In this document: piece after piece, positions 1 to 11,005 of the stretch | Layout of the letters: each line of letters begins with the position of its first letter | Position numbering within the stretch: the stretch's first letter is position 1 | Assembly (NCBI GenBank): GCA_015179125.1 | Contig: WHVA01000223.1 | Location: 62,001-126,000, forward strand | Direction of reading: 5' to 3' | Origin: Gautieria morchelliformis | Lineage: Eukaryota > Basidiomycota > Agaricomycetes > Gomphales > Gomphaceae | DNA length: 64,000 nt | The notes under the pieces: model-generated | The model's database searches: none | Told to the model about the DNA's origin: nothing | What the model saw: the letters and a program-made list of their open reading frames with translations, nothing else | Translations under genes and position numbers: made by a program

Positions 1-1161
1 CTTCGTACTATCCAGTCCTGGCATGTATACTAGTTAGCTCACATGAGTGTGAGCGAGGGGCACCCAGCCCTCAGATACAAAGGGATCAATTCACCACTCC
101 CTGATGGATCAACTGCCTTTATCGTCAAGCTTGGAACACCGATCAATGAAGGCAACTTGGATGGGAGCAATAGGTGGCCTACAGCACCAACCGCAGCTGT
201 GCAGATTAAACTGAGGACACCCATCACAAGAGAAGGAAATGTCCTGCCTATCATCACATCTGTCTGCCTTGGGACTCATGCTTGGGATTTACTCAACAAC
301 AACCAAGGAAGGGACAGAGCACATCAAATCTGACTGCATTTTGGGTCTTCCCCCATTTCTGATTTTGGTATTGTTTCTCACCGGAGGATCAGCTGGAATA
401 TCTATATAAAAGCATTGTCAAAATTAAGGATCCCCAAGGTCACTATTGGATCTATTTCACAATGCACAAGGGCAAGGAATTGCTACTGGAATGTAACATG
501 TAAACTGTTCACTTTTGACATGTGTCTGGTGTGTATGGATTCCATTTTGATGAGTCCTTTCATGGTGGATTTCCTGATGGCATTCCTGCATGGTTCCAAG
601 ACAGTGCAGTGACTCCCAAAGTGGCACATCAACCATGGAATGGAGCCACTTTTCTGTTCTTCTAGATGAAAGCCTTCTCAAAGCTTTGAAACCTGTGGAT
701 TATGACAATAGGCACAATCTTATAATATCTGATGATTCAGTCAAGACCATTACCACTTTCATGTCTAGAGTTGCTGCAAGGACCATCACAGATGTAGAGA
801 GGGAGGTCTGCATGTTTGCATCTGTGTACGCACACTACACACCAGGGAACACCCTACGCATACTGGGTGCACTAGGAGAACCGCAGTGCAGGTTGCAGCA
901 CAGAACACTTTATCAAAGCTCCTCAAGGCCCTTAAGTTGGTATCCCTGCACCTTGGGCAACCCAGCTGATAATGAGGTGTATGACCCAGACCTTTATGAA
1001 GTAGATGATAGGTATATATGAACATCCAATATGGTGAAAATGCTTCACAGGGAGCACATGACATAAAGGGAAACATGAGAAGAGGATATATTGTACATGA
1101 TGCATTTTATTTACCCCGATGCATTTGACCTAAACCCCCGCGCGAAGCGCGGGTACAACCA
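1..1161 (+). mobile_element. Helitron 3' portion, non-autonomous, cut by window edge
   Basis: Positions 415-830 are closely similar, in opposite orientation, to 48037-48260 inside another Helitron; both contain a short ORF reading VDYDNR.NLIISDDSVKTI. The element ends with the Helitron-type hairpin CCCGCGC-GAA-GCGCGGG at 1137-1153, preceded by the family's TTGACCT subterminal motif. The CTAG normally found about 8 bp after this hairpin in the window's other copies is not recognisable here, so the exact 3' end is uncertain. The 5' end lies outside the window. Short ORFs at 43-333 and 590-1021 are inside this element and I do not regard them as host genes. Confidence 0.6.
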
Positions 1162-1197
1162 TTGCAACCTGGCCTTGTAAATTATTGTCAAAGTTGA

Positions 1198-1389
1198 CTA
1201 AAAGACGCGTTGCGCAATATTACTCTGGCAATTTCTCTGAACTAGTGATCGTCCACACGAACCGTTTATGTGCGTTTTTACCACCCCACATCCCACTGCA
1301 GACCTGTCTCTGCCAATCCACATCTGAACTGAGACGTCATATGCAGTAGCCAGAGCTCCCAAGCCTAGCAGGAGGAGAGAAAGCAGCAT
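1198..1389 (-). CDS. possible small secreted protein (63 aa)
   Basis: A 63-residue ORF begins with a leucine/alanine-rich stretch (MLLSLLLLGLGALATA) that looks like a signal peptide with a cleavage site before YDVSV. The mature part would be about 47 residues with three cysteines and one N-glycosylation-type NGS. It could be a complete small secreted protein, a first exon, or chance. No family is recognised. It is divergent from PEX11, with the palindrome array between them. Confidence 0.3.
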   Translation of the reverse strand: MLLSLLLLGLGALATAYDVSVQMWIGRDRSAVGCGVVKTHINGSCGRSLVQRNCQSNIAQRVF

Positions 1390-1750
1390 CTGTAAATTGT
1401 ACAGAGACGTGGATGTAAACGTAATTTACGTGAGGTGTTGAATAAACGCCAACCACTTTCCAGCTTTCAACATCGCAGCCTCTACGTCTTCGTTATGTCG
1501 CTGGAGAGATATGTTAGTGAAAATGCCTTGAAAGTGAGATTGTCCTTTGGTATGTCAGGGAAAGTTTAGTAGTTAATAATCTTCCTCTAGTTCTTCCAAG
1601 TTGCTGACAGCAACATGGTCAGCTTTATTCTCGCGCAGGGATGGTGACTTCCTCGAGCGCTTGTTGGACTTTAACAACGGATCGCCAGAAGTGCGGAAAG
1701 CCATGGAGGGTAACACCGACGCTGAAAAGCTGCCCATTCCATTCTCGCGG

Positions 1751-2190
1751 ACGGTGTATGTGCACCGTATGTCCATGCGGTCGCGGACGGTGCATGTGCA
1801 CCGTGAGGTGAGACCGGACGGACGGTGTAAGTGCACCGCATGCGGAAGCGGCCACGGACGGTGCATTTGCACCGTATGTGGAGGTGGCGGCAGATGGTGC
1901 ATGTGCGCCGTAAGCCCAGAGGGGACATACGGTGCATGTGCACCGTATGAGGATGCACCCGCGGACGGTGCATGTGCACCGTGAGGTGCGACCGGACGGA
2001 CGGTGTAAGTGCACCGTATGCGGAAGCGGCCGCGGACGGCGCATTTGCACCGTATGTGGAGGTGGCGGCAGATGGTGCATGTGCGCCGTAAGCCCAGAGG
2101 GGACATACGGTGCTTGTGTACCTTATGCGGAGAGGCGAATGACGGTTCCTGGGCACCGTAGGCCGAGAGGCGAGGGGACGGTTCAGGTGA
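1751..2190. repeat. array of about 13 short palindromes, period about 36 bp
   Basis: The unit core is ACGGTGCATGTGCACCGT: two 8-nt inverted arms (ACGGTGCA / TGCACCGT) around a 2-nt centre. I count about 13 copies starting near 1751, 1787, 1820, 1857, 1889, 1929, 1965, 1999, 2036, 2070, 2107, 2142 and 2172. The last three are degenerate. Spacers are 15-22 bp and also repeat: 1783-1960 is nearly duplicated at 1961-2138, giving a higher-order unit of about 178 bp. Long ORFs on both strands here (His/Arg/Pro-rich) are by-products of the repeat. The array ends about 135 bp before the PEX11 start codon. Confidence 0.85.
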
Positions 2191-2323
2191 TCTGTAGGTG
2201 TAGGCGTGTGTGATTAGAGTATCCATGTATTTTACAACAGGTTGTACATGTTTGCAACAGCCGGCGTCTGACTCTTATCCGCAATTCGGCGAGGCTGGAA
2301 CCACTGCCTTTACCACTATCACC

Positions 2324-3434
2324 ATGTCCTCTATAGCATCTCAGGTTATCCTCCATCCCATCGTATCACAGTCTCTCAAGTTATGGGCCACTACTGCTGG
2401 CCGTGACAAGGTAAACACTAGATGTGTTGACTCTCGAATGTCCTCCTGAAATGAGTATGCTGCTGTCCGAAACCCTTTCGGAAGACGTACCGCGCCGTCC
2501 AATACTTTGCTAGGTTCCTCGCTTGGTATCTGATCCGTCGAGGAAATACTGTCCAAGGCGCACGCTGGAACAATCTTAAATCCAGTCTCGCCAGCGGGAG
2601 AAAATGTCTGCATTCAAACTAGGTTACCGACTCGATTTGCTTACCTACATGGCGCGTGTAGTAATGCGCTTGTTCAAGCCGCTTGAGAACCTCCAGGCAG
2701 CGTTACGCGCTGTGCCGTCCTCGACCAACGTCCTCGAACAAATTACCACTATTGGACGGCATTTGGCGTACTTTGGATACTTGTCTTATGACATGATAGT
2801 CTGGGTAAGTCGTGTCACATCAGTCCCGCCTCTGCACGTTTCTAACCGCTGATATCCGCCACCCAGGCCCATTCCGTCCGATTTATCATGCTCACGCCTG
2901 AGCGAGCGATCAAAGTCAACAAGACTTCTCTTCGTTTTTGGCTTGTTGGGATCTTGTTCAGCATTGCGAATGGTGTTTTCAAGGTACTACACTATACGCA
3001 TTCTACGTGCATTGTCCCCCTGACTTCGATGTGTTAAGGCTGGACGTCTTGCAAACGAAGCCGGTGTCTTGCGCTCTCCTTCCAGCGAAAAGAATTCTCT
3101 TGGAGATGATGCTGCAAAGCGGGCACGTCTCGCTGCCATTGCAACGTGAGTTCTTTGGGTGGCCTGCCCATCGAATTGCTCGAAATCCAATGACATTGAT
3201 CTTTTGCAGCCAAAGTGGCTCCACGCGCCACCAGCTTTTCATTGACACTCTCGATGTCTCGCTGCCAGCATCGGCCCTTGGCCTCGTAGATCTTAATGAT
3301 GGCGTTGTCGGCATTCTCGGGTTCGTGCTCTCGCTTTATAAGTATTATGGACCTACAAATCATGCTCATTTGCTATCAGATTCATCTCGTCTGTCATGGC
3401 ACTCGGTACCCAGTGGAACAGCGTCTCCAAGTGA
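2324..3434 (+). CDS. PEX11: peroxisomal membrane biogenesis protein Pex11
   Basis: Pex11 shapes and divides peroxisomes from within their membrane. The reading frame stays open over seven exons: 2324-2410, 2485-2605, 2662-2804, 2867-2983, 3039-3145, 3210-3341 and 3380-3434, giving 253 residues, the usual length for fungal Pex11. Landmarks are an N-terminal VSQSLKLWATTAGRDK, then TYRAVQYFARFLAWYL, LMRLFKPLENLQAALRA, EQITTIGRHLAYFGYLSYD, FWLVGILFSIANG and a C-terminal VDLNDGVVGILGF segment ending ALGTQWNSVSK. All introns are GT-AG; the last is only 38 bp, which is short, but using it restores the expected C-terminus. Start chosen as the first ATG giving the conserved N-terminus. Confidence 0.9.
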
Positions 3435-4067
3435 TACCTGAAGTAGATGTATGTTGTATCAGTTGTAGACGTTTATGGCTCAAGTGGTAGACTAGAGACA
3501 GTGCGTGTTCTTCTCCCTTGATCTGTTCGTGTACATACTTTCTTCACGCCAATCGCTTGTTCTCAAGCTGCCTGCCCAGTGGGAAGAACAAACTGCTTGA
3601 AATACTTAAAGACCCCACAAGCTCCCTCCTGTTTGAGAACGGCCGCACGCCCTCACGACGAGGGAGAATGGGAATATAGCGCAGTACTTCTGTCTATGTC
3701 GCAGAGAATACCCCTAATGCCATTGCGCTGCTGAGCCGGAGATGGTGACTTTATACAATGTTGGAAATGTGCCACACATGGCTATCGCTAGAAAGGCCAT
3801 CGAGTCAAGGCATAGAAGTCCGAGGTCGCGGTCTCGGACTAGATTGTTCATACTTATAGTATGCTCAACTTGAGCCCCAGCATCCTTCCTGCAACACTTG
3901 CCCTGCTGCACAAGGAGGATTATCTGCTCGTTGTCCATGATGCAGAGATCAGTCTGCGCTTCGCGATACTTCCCCGGCAAGTGAGAAAGGGAAGCTCATA
4001 TTTGAAGCTATCCATCACTGTGGGAACAAACCCCCTGATAAATTAGTGGGACGTCCATACTTGGTTT
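3435..4067. other. intergenic, nothing recognised
   Basis: Sequence after PEX11. ORFs of 60-88 codons exist on both strands but none shows a recognisable family, and no repeat shared with the rest of the window was noticed. Confidence 0.5.
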
Positions 4068-4129
4068 TGGTGGATGGTCCACCACTGGTAGATGGACACT
4101 CCATCGGTCCAATGGTGGACCATCCACCA
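4068..4129. repeat. perfect 17-bp inverted repeat (hairpin)
   Basis: TGGTGGATGGTCCACCA at 4068-4084 is matched by its exact reverse complement at 4113-4129, with a 28-bp loop. Each arm is itself nearly palindromic. Related TGGTGGA / GGTCCA motifs lie just outside (4150-4215), suggesting a small foldback or MITE-like repeat rather than a gene feature. Confidence 0.75.
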
Positions 4130-4384
4130 TATACTTCTCATGGTAAGTCCACCGGCCACTCAGGGGTCCATGTCCACATCCACTCACAATAAGGCCTTTT
4201 TTTTGGTGGATTTCATTTCCATTGACATATGTGTAGGATTATCCATTAAGTCTTCCAAGGGATATACCAGTAATAATCATTGGATTATCAATGACTAATA
4301 CCAGAAAAAAAAAGATTACTGACCTATATGCCATCTTGTATTCTAAGCACATACTTACATCCCATATTACGGATATAGAAGGCG

Positions 4385-4490
4385 CAGGGATTCAAGGGTG
4401 GAAAATTGTACCTGAACCCAGATTCAAACGAGCGACCTAATGATAAATGTACTAACTCATCAACACTTTATCAAACTGCTCCACAAGGCT
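4385..4490 (-). other. possible tRNA-derived (SINE-like) fragment
   Basis: On the minus strand, CGCTCGTTTGAATCTGGG resembles a tRNA T-arm / pol III B-box (GTTCGAATC-like). It lies about 50 nt downstream of GAGCAGTTTGATAAAG, which loosely resembles an A-box. No complete cloverleaf can be drawn. It may be a degenerate SINE head, or chance. Confidence 0.2.
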
Positions 4491-5887
4491 TCTGACTAAT
4501 ACTGGTGTGAATAGTATAAGTTAGCATACACTGCCGTGATGGCTTTCGAAGCTGGCAGTCAGAGTCATTCGAACATCTTGTCCACTCACACCCACGCTCG
4601 GCACCAGACTCAGTGAGTCCGACAGTACATGACACTGAGCCTAGACAAATTGCTGTGACAAAGTTTGACATTTTGAAGTACACACTGTCACCCCTCGAGC
4701 TAGCTGACACGATCACTGCATTGAACACCTCCCCGCCTCAACTACGGCTTGTTATGTCCCAGAGATACAGGGTGTGGAACTCCTTTGGCCTGAGTCTGGA
4801 GAGCTCAGCGTGTGAGCACACGGGCCGCAATGGGGGTCTCGACGACGCAGAGGTTGTGTAACGATGCCTTGCAGAGACGACCCTTTCTGCGTTGACGAGC
4901 GAGTTCGCACAGACAAACACGGCGTGGGGGGACTCAGATACCAACACGCTGAACTGGTGGCTCACGCACGCAGGGAACGTAGTGCATCAGCGATGGTCTA
5001 GTCCAACTCGACATTGGATGTTGACCTCCACCAACTCTGCTATGTCCATCGCTCACCAATGTCCTCCACCTCATTACACCACCTTCATCCAATTTCCTCG
5101 TTACACTCCACCTCTCCGTCTCCCCCACCCACTGCCCCAAGCTCCCCGACATCTACCTCCATGAGGAGCATGCCTACTTCGTCGAAGCGGGATTTGAGGC
5201 TGTGGTTTATGGTGTGTGGGTACATTCATTCGTTGTGTGATGGCGGCTGAACTTGCTGAATGACTTATTCATTTGTGTTCATATTTGGTTTTTGCTGGTA
5301 TTTGTGGTTTTGTGTTCTGTCATGTTCGTATTCACACTCGCTGCTTGTATATTCCCCACCTCTTGATCGCTCGCCATCTCCAGGCATAACATTCACACTC
5401 TACATCTTCACTCTGCACACCCTCTACAAATGACGTCACCTCTCCTAGCGCCGCCATGCCCGCTCACTGACCTTCCCCAATGCCCAACCTACAGCCCTCT
5501 CCACCCCCCTCCTCCCTGCCCTCACCATGCCCCTTGGTATCCCCCTCCCTTTGCTCTGGGCACGCCCAATGAGAACGTCATGCCCGATCACAGCTGGGAA
5601 GCCGCCATACAGCATGTAGTCGATGTGTTCACCTGTGGAGACGGGTTAACTAGCTCTGGGATACAGTGCGGGCCATGGACCTATGAGGTCCAGAATTGAT
5701 AGTGGAGTTAGACTTGTAATTACCTTGTAGTTAGTGCTCTTTTATGGCTTTTAAAGGATAACCCACACAAATTTCATCCATTTAAAAGGCTTAGTGATCC
5801 ACATATAACTAATTGACTGGCCATTTATATTATTCATGGATTATCTAGTGTCTATGTACATGGTGATACCATTATAATATGCTGGAT
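4491..5887. other. non-coding or degenerate stretch
   Basis: Contains C/T-rich simple sequence at about 5040-5160 and 5430-5560, which generates proline/serine-rich ORFs without recognisable domains. The 5700-5887 part is AT-rich. No gene can be supported. Confidence 0.4.
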
Positions 5888-6320
5888 TGTTACGATCTGT
5901 TCCTGAATCTGGACCGAAGCTCGGCTTCGGCTCTCATTCGGGAACCTCGGGTTATTCTCGGCTTCCTTCGGGTTTCCCTTCGTACCTCCCATCACCCCTG
6001 ATTCCCTTTTCTAGTTAGTTCCCTGTTTACCTGACCCTTGTTTCCCCTGACCGTTGATCTGATCATGTTCTCTTCATGACCCTGCACGCTACTTTACTAT
6101 ATAGACCTCCAGTCCATGTACAGTAGCTCCTCAGTTCAGATATCAAATCAGCTTATCGTACTTGAGACCCTCTGCTTGATATCAAAACCCGTATCTTGGC
6201 TTATAGCCAAGACTGCTCCCGAAATTAGGGCGGAACATCGAGTGGGCGCAGCCCAAGAGGTTGAAGCCAAGCCCTCCGACACGAGACCCGAGTTCAGCTT
6301 GGTATAGCCAAACTGCAGTA
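5888..6320 (+). mobile_element. putative 5' LTR/leader of Ty3/gypsy element
   Basis: Starts at TGTTACGATCTG, a TG-type LTR start, directly upstream of the Gag-protease remnant. TTACTATATAGAC near 6094-6106 is a plausible TATA region. The 3' boundary and primer-binding site could not be fixed; TTGGTATAGCC at about 6299-6309 is a possible binding site. No second LTR of this type is present, so the assignment rests on position and the TG start. Confidence 0.4.
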
Positions 6321-6361
6321 AGAACACAACCTTAACAGTATATCTGAACTCCCTACACTTT

Positions 6362-7963
6362 TTGTTCAGAATGCTGATTGCCCAATCTTACACCCGTGCC
6401 GAAGGCAGCTGTGTAACACCGACAATCGAAGCTTGGCATGCACGAGGTGCTTCGAGCGTCCTGGAAAACCCCCCGTTCCATCACTGGTATTCCAACCCCC
6501 CATCAGTTCAACCCGCACCCCAGTGCCGAGTAATTGGTTCTGGCCGAGGGCGTGTCAGCAAAGTTCCCAAAGAACTGAGCACTGAACCCCCTGAGCTGAG
6601 CGATCTTGGTAATGGTGGTGGAGGTGGCGATGATTCCGATTCCAGTTCCGAGCATAATTCCGATCCCGACGTAGCAGGCCTGAGACCTAATCCCAACCTG
6701 AATGCAGCGGCAAACAGCAAGGAACAGGTTGGGCGACTGCTCACAGCTTTGGAAAGGCTCACCAACAATGGGCTTGGTGGTGGTGGAGACCGAAGTGACT
6801 CGAAAGTGAAACTCCGGGAACCCGACCAGTTTGATGGCTCGGACCCGAAAAAGCTCCGAGGATTTCTTCTCCAGTGCACTCTGAACTTCTGTGCCAAACC
6901 CCAAGCATTCCGAGATGGTTCTACGAAAGTGAACTACGTTTTGTCCTTCCTCAAGGGAACAGCTCTGGATTATTTTGAGCCCTACCTTGCAGATGACCCT
7001 GCCGATGAACCCGCATGGGATTCGGATTATACAACATTCACGGAAGAGCTCTACCTGAATTTCAGTCCCTACAATCAAGTTGTGGATGCTGAAATTGAGC
7101 TTGAGAATTTGGTCATGAAGGATAACCACAAGGCAACTCGGTTTTTCGTTGAATTCTACATACTCACATCCGTCCTTCAGTATAATGATTCGGCTTTGCA
7201 TCGCCGAGCCTACCTGGCTTTGCCAAAGCGAATCAAGGATGAAATGGTGCATTTTGACAAACCCTGAACCCTTGACAACCTCTGAGACCTCATTCAGAAA
7301 CTCGACCAAAGGTATTGGGAACGTTGCGGTGAACTCTCTTGCAAGACTCATTCCGCTCCCAAACCCGAGGCCAAGAATGACAAGTCGGCCAACCAAAACC
7401 GAGGCTCCCAGAACAATGACCGACATCAAGGTCAAGGTTCCAGCAACTCTAACGCCAATGCCGGTAATAACCAAGGCAAGGACAAGCCGAAAAGGAATAA
7501 TCAGTCCGAGGGTCAGAAAAAACCTGAACTGGAGACACTCGGCAAGGATGGCAAACTCACGCTGCAGAACGCCAGCGCCGCATGGATAACAACCTCTGTT
7601 TAGTCTGTGCGCAGAGTGGCCACCGTGCGAAGGATTGTCCGAGAGCCACGTTGGCCCGGGCAGCCACGGCTTCTGATGGGAAGACGTCCGATGAGAAAGC
7701 CAAAAGCTCGGCTTCGGGTGCGAAAAAATAGTCAGCGGCCCTATGGCCTCCGCGCATACCAAGGGTCGCGTTGACTCAGCTTGCGCATTGGGGGAGGTAA
7801 GAATCAATGCTTCTGCTCTCTGTTCCCTGAATTCTCTTGTAGTTAGTTTATCCTCGTCTCTGCTCCCCAACCAAAAGTTTAAAGCCCTAGTAGATTCCGG
7901 TTCTACTCATTGTTTCATTGAATCCGTTTTTGTAAGTAGAAATGGCCTGAAAACCCGATCTGT
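6362..7963 (+). pseudogene. Ty3/gypsy Gag-protease remnant
   Basis: 6362-7267 encodes a Gag with an acidic, glycine/serine-rich N-terminus and a retrotransposon-Gag domain (KLREPDQFDGSDPKKLRGF; KVNYVLSFLKGTALDYFEPY; FTEELYLNFSPYN). The frame then meets TGA codons at about 7265 and 7283. The downstream sequence (DLIQKLDQRYWER) continues the Gag in the same frame, so these are nonsense mutations. After a frameshift near 7565 comes a CX2CX4HX4C zinc knuckle (CLVCAQSGHRAKDC, about 7590-7632). A retropepsin start (KALVDSGSTHCFIES, about 7880-7925) follows in another frame. It stops before any reverse transcriptase, where BTB-type coding sequence begins. Inactive. Confidence 0.8.
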
Positions 7964-7965
7964 GT

Positions 7966-8691
7966 GACAATAACCCTATAAAAATCCCACACATAACAGC
8001 AAAAGAATTTGAGTACATGATTGAGGCTATGTACAACATGTTCGTCATGCATTGTTCCGTAAAAGCATACCTAACCGCACTTTGCAGCTGTTGGCCACAA
8101 CCTCCATTTCCACATGACAAACTGGTAGCCGTCTTGAAACTCACTACCCTGTACCTCATGGCACCTGCTCGAGACTGGGCAATTGACTGGCTCACCTCAG
8201 AGGAACTGCATCCCGCATTGCGAATGCAATTAGTGCACCAGTACAATGTTGATCGCTGGATTGAGCCAGCATTCCGAGCACTCCTTCCCTGCAAACTCAC
8301 ATCATTGTCCGTGGAAGATACAGGCCACCCCGGTCTTCGAGCCTTCTCTGCATTGGCAAAAACCAAGGAGGTTTTACAGGATCTTCGTATCAAAACAGCA
8401 TTCTCTGCAACACAGCTTTACAGCCTGGCAGCTGAATGTGACAGCCCCACGCAGTGTCGCTGCAATTGGATCACCTGGTTTTGGATGAGAGTCTCAGCGA
8501 AACTTCTTAATCCAGCACACCCCCTTCCATTGGTGGATGTACCTAAGGTGGTCATGCGCTGTGATACAATCTGCAAAGATTGTTTCAATCAGACCATAAT
8601 GAAGGTAAACAAGTATCCTGTGCTTCTTGATGAGGAAAGGATCGTGGCAAGTACTGTTCAGAAACTGCGGGATATTCAAAAAAAACAATGA
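7966..8691 (+). pseudogene. BTB/POZ-type protein, C-terminal part
   Basis: Open frame from the junction with the gypsy remnant to a stop at 8689-8691. The start (NNPIKIPHITAKEFEYMIEAMY) and the helical stretch DKLVAVLKLTTLYLMAPARDWAIDWL, then LHPALRMQLVHQYNVDRWIEPAFRALL, match the layout of the large basidiomycete BTB-domain family after the BTB fold. The N-terminal BTB core is missing and was not found upstream of the retroelement. Either insertion removed it or this is a transduced fragment. An in-frame ATG at 8017 could still give a 224-residue protein. Confidence 0.5.
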
Positions 8692-8739
8692 ATTTAGGAT
8701 TTAAATTCTGACTCTAGTGCAGTCGTATTTGAGCATTGC

Positions 8740-8835
8740 AATATACAATTCTCACATATGCCTTGCCTGCACATATCTAGTCAGAAAAACTCGAAGACGC
8801 AGCGCTAGCATGACTTGTGCGCGCATTTTACAACA
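8740..8835 (+). repeat. dispersed repeat, copy 1
   Basis: About 85 bp (CACATATGCCTTGCC... through GCTAGCATGACTTGTG) recurs at about 12050-12150 in the same orientation with a few substitutions. The two copies flank the reductase fragment and solo LTR. Function unknown. Confidence 0.6.
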
Positions 8836-8839
8836 AGTC

Positions 8840-9134
8840 ATCATCTATTAGGTCTATAGATTTAAACTTCATATGAGAATGGTATAGTATAAATGATTGC
8901 TGGGATCAAATCCTAGGCCAAGGCTTCCAGAAAGCCTTCGAAAAATCCGGCAGGAAAGTCTCTACCAGGAGAGACACCTGATTTCGGGTCCGTGCAATCC
9001 AAGCTTGTTCTGTTGGCATTATCATTCCCCGTGTGCTCGATCAATATGCTGACATCCGTCATGCATCCTCATGGTATCTGACAGCCTGAGATCCACAAGA
9101 TATTGAACACATCCTCACTCAACACATCCCTTCT
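8840..9134. other. intergenic, nothing recognised
   Basis: No domain-bearing ORF seen; only short AT-rich sequence and no shared repeats noticed. Confidence 0.4.
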
Positions 9135-9488
9135 AGAAATTTACGCCACGATCTAAGGACACAAGGACATCACCTGCAACGGCCCAGGTCAATGCAATAG
9201 TTACCGGGGCAGCTGGAGGTGAACGCTTTACAGTTGCATCAGGTATGTTCTCGCGTCTATTACAACAAAAAAACTTACCTTGTCTGACATTTAGTATAAC
9301 ACAGAGATTATTGATGCAGTCCACGATGGAATAACCTCGGACGTGGTGCAAGCTGCTCTTCCTAAAGGAACTCCTGGCGTGGGGAAGGACAGAGTACACC
9401 CTGTGTTGCTTGATACCACAAAGGCTCACACTGTGTTGGGGATGAAGTTCCGCCAGCTCAGCGAGGCCGCCCAGGACATGACCAGGAG
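9135..9488 (+). pseudogene. NAD(P)-dependent reductase/epimerase C-terminal fragment
   Basis: Plus-strand coding reads VTGAAGGERFTVASG at about 9198-9242, then a probable intron (GTATGTTCTC...TTTAG, about 9244-9293). It continues NTEIIDAVHDGITSDVVQA, GTPGVGKDRVHPVLLDTTKA and TVLGMKFRQLSEAAQDMTR. This pattern fits the C-terminal part of dihydroflavonol-reductase-like extended SDR/epimerase proteins. The N-terminal Rossmann half is absent upstream. The coding end is cut by the solo LTR at 9489; excising the LTR and one target copy would continue the frame into 11163 onward (CTTGTTGTCC...). A broken relic. Confidence 0.5.
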
Positions 9489-9654
9489 TGTTAGGGATCA
9501 TCCATAAAGTAGCTACCTATTTATGAACATTTACTAGGTAGTTAATTAGTTTCAAATGTCCTCAAGAAAGGCTGTATTAATATTTCTATGCTACACTCAC
9601 ATTGGGTCCACAAGGTAAAACAATCTCTTGATAGTTTAGCTAAGAATTCCCCAC

Positions 9655-9890
9655 GGTCACAGGACTATCACATGACCTCAAAACAGCTCAAAGTCACCTG
9701 ATCATCCACAGTCACCTGACAATCACCTGACCTCAAAGTCACCTGATTATCTACAGTCACCTGACTATCACCTGACCTCAAAGTCACTTGATTATCTACG
9801 GTCACCTGACAATCACATGACACAGTCACATGACATCAATCCAGCTTGAAGTCACATGACTTTCCTTCATCTAATCACATGAGCGTGGGA
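9655..9890 (+). repeat. CACCTGA/CACATGA repeats inside LTR
   Basis: About 15 copies of GTCAC(C/A)TGA-type motifs alternate with CTCAAAGTCACCTGATTAT. These CANNTG cores are E-box-like and sit about 170-400 bp before the LTR TATA box. They could be enhancer repeats, which is an inference. The same block is present in the second LTR copy (about 43200-43440). Confidence 0.6.
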
Positions 9891-10053
9891 GTTTCTTACA
9901 TACTCTTAGCTTTACTGTCACAGAGCTGTGACTTTAACCCAATATAGCAATAGAACCTTCCACAGCCTTCCAATAGTTTCCAAACCTTTCCTGAAGCTTC
10001 TCTAAGCTTCCACAAGGTTCCTAGCAGTAGTTACATAAGCTAGATAGATGCAG

Positions 10054-10061
10054 TATAAATA
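10054..10061 (+). promoter_or_regulatory. TATA box of solo LTR (copy 1)
   Basis: TATAAATA in the context GCAGTATAAATAGCC, conserved in the second copy (reverse complement at 42992-42999). Likely the U3 promoter of the retroelement. Confidence 0.55.
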
Positions 10062-10555
10062 GCCTGCAGTTTTAGCAGTGAAGAAATCAATCATCTTTCA
10101 CCCAAACCACTCATACCTTGAGTAACTGAAGTGTGACTTCAACACAGCCTTGTACCGAAGTACTGGCTCACTGACTTGGCTACAGTCTAAGATTGCAGCA
10201 ACTCTGATTGGCTCTGAGAATTACAAGAGTGCTCTATTTTAATTGCAGCAGGCTCTGAATAATCGCGCTGCGAACAGCAACATTACTAAGAGTAACTGAT
10301 TAGTAATCCTGTACCATTAGACGCCACTCTGAGCAGTGATCTAATAGACTTGGTTATTAGTTATTCAATTCACGCAATAGTTTATTAACTTAACTCTGAG
10401 TTAAGTGGGTTAATAGCCTTTTGAGTAATTGATCTTTCTTGATCAATCAACGCACTGCAGATATTAACCTAACTCAGGGTAAGTGAGTTAATATCCTACG
10501 TTTGTTGAGTTGGAAAACCCGAAAAGCCACAAGAATAGTGACATACTTGAACTGA

Positions 10556-11005
10556 GGAAGAGTTCAAGCGCAGAACTATCTTTTCACGTCTTGGGGATTA
10601 TTGTTGTCTTTAATTCACTCGACCCGCAGTCCTAAGACTCTAGGTAGCTTTCCCCCTTAAAGTATCTGGACCCTTGGACGCCTAATAACATTCTTTGACC
10701 TCACAAAGTATTGCACAATCTGAGAACTACACATGTTCAGTTAAATCTCTATTGCTACACTTCCTGTACCAATACTGATTGGAAGAGTTCAAGTGCAGAA
10801 CTATCTTTTCACGTCTTGGGGATTATTGTTGTCTTTAATTCACTCGACCCGCAGTCCTAAGACTCTAGGTAGCTTTCCCCCTTAAAGTATCTGGACCCTT
10901 GGACGCCTAATAACATTCTTTGACCTCACAAAGTATTGCACAATCTGAGAACTACACGTGTTCAGTTAAATCTCTATTGCTACACTTCCTGTACCAATAC
11001 TGATT
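10556..11005 (+). repeat. 225-bp tandem duplication within LTR
   Basis: 10556-10780 and 10781-11005 are nearly identical (each starting GGAAGAGTTCAAG and containing CTTTTCACGTCTTGGGG). The other LTR copy at 42122-43600 has only one unit, so the duplication arose in this copy or its lineage. Confidence 0.85.

Noticed and set aside
1751..2190. CRISPR-like geometry (regular repeats, about 36-bp period)
   Set aside because: Spacers are themselves repeated, the genome is eukaryotic and no cas genes exist; it is a palindromic satellite-type array.
1573..2226. Long His/Arg/Pro-rich ORFs on both strands
   Set aside because: They exist in several frames at once because the DNA is a palindromic tandem repeat; no codon or domain evidence.
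4385..4490. A tRNA gene
   Set aside because: Only a B-box-like segment is convincing; no acceptor stem or cloverleaf. Kept only as a low-confidence SINE-like fragment.
6503..7870. 455-codon minus-strand ORF
   Set aside because: Antisense to Gag and zinc knuckle, which show clear domain motifs on plus.
9133..9501. 122-codon minus-strand ORF
   Set aside because: The plus strand encodes recognisable reductase motifs; the minus ORF crosses into the LTR.
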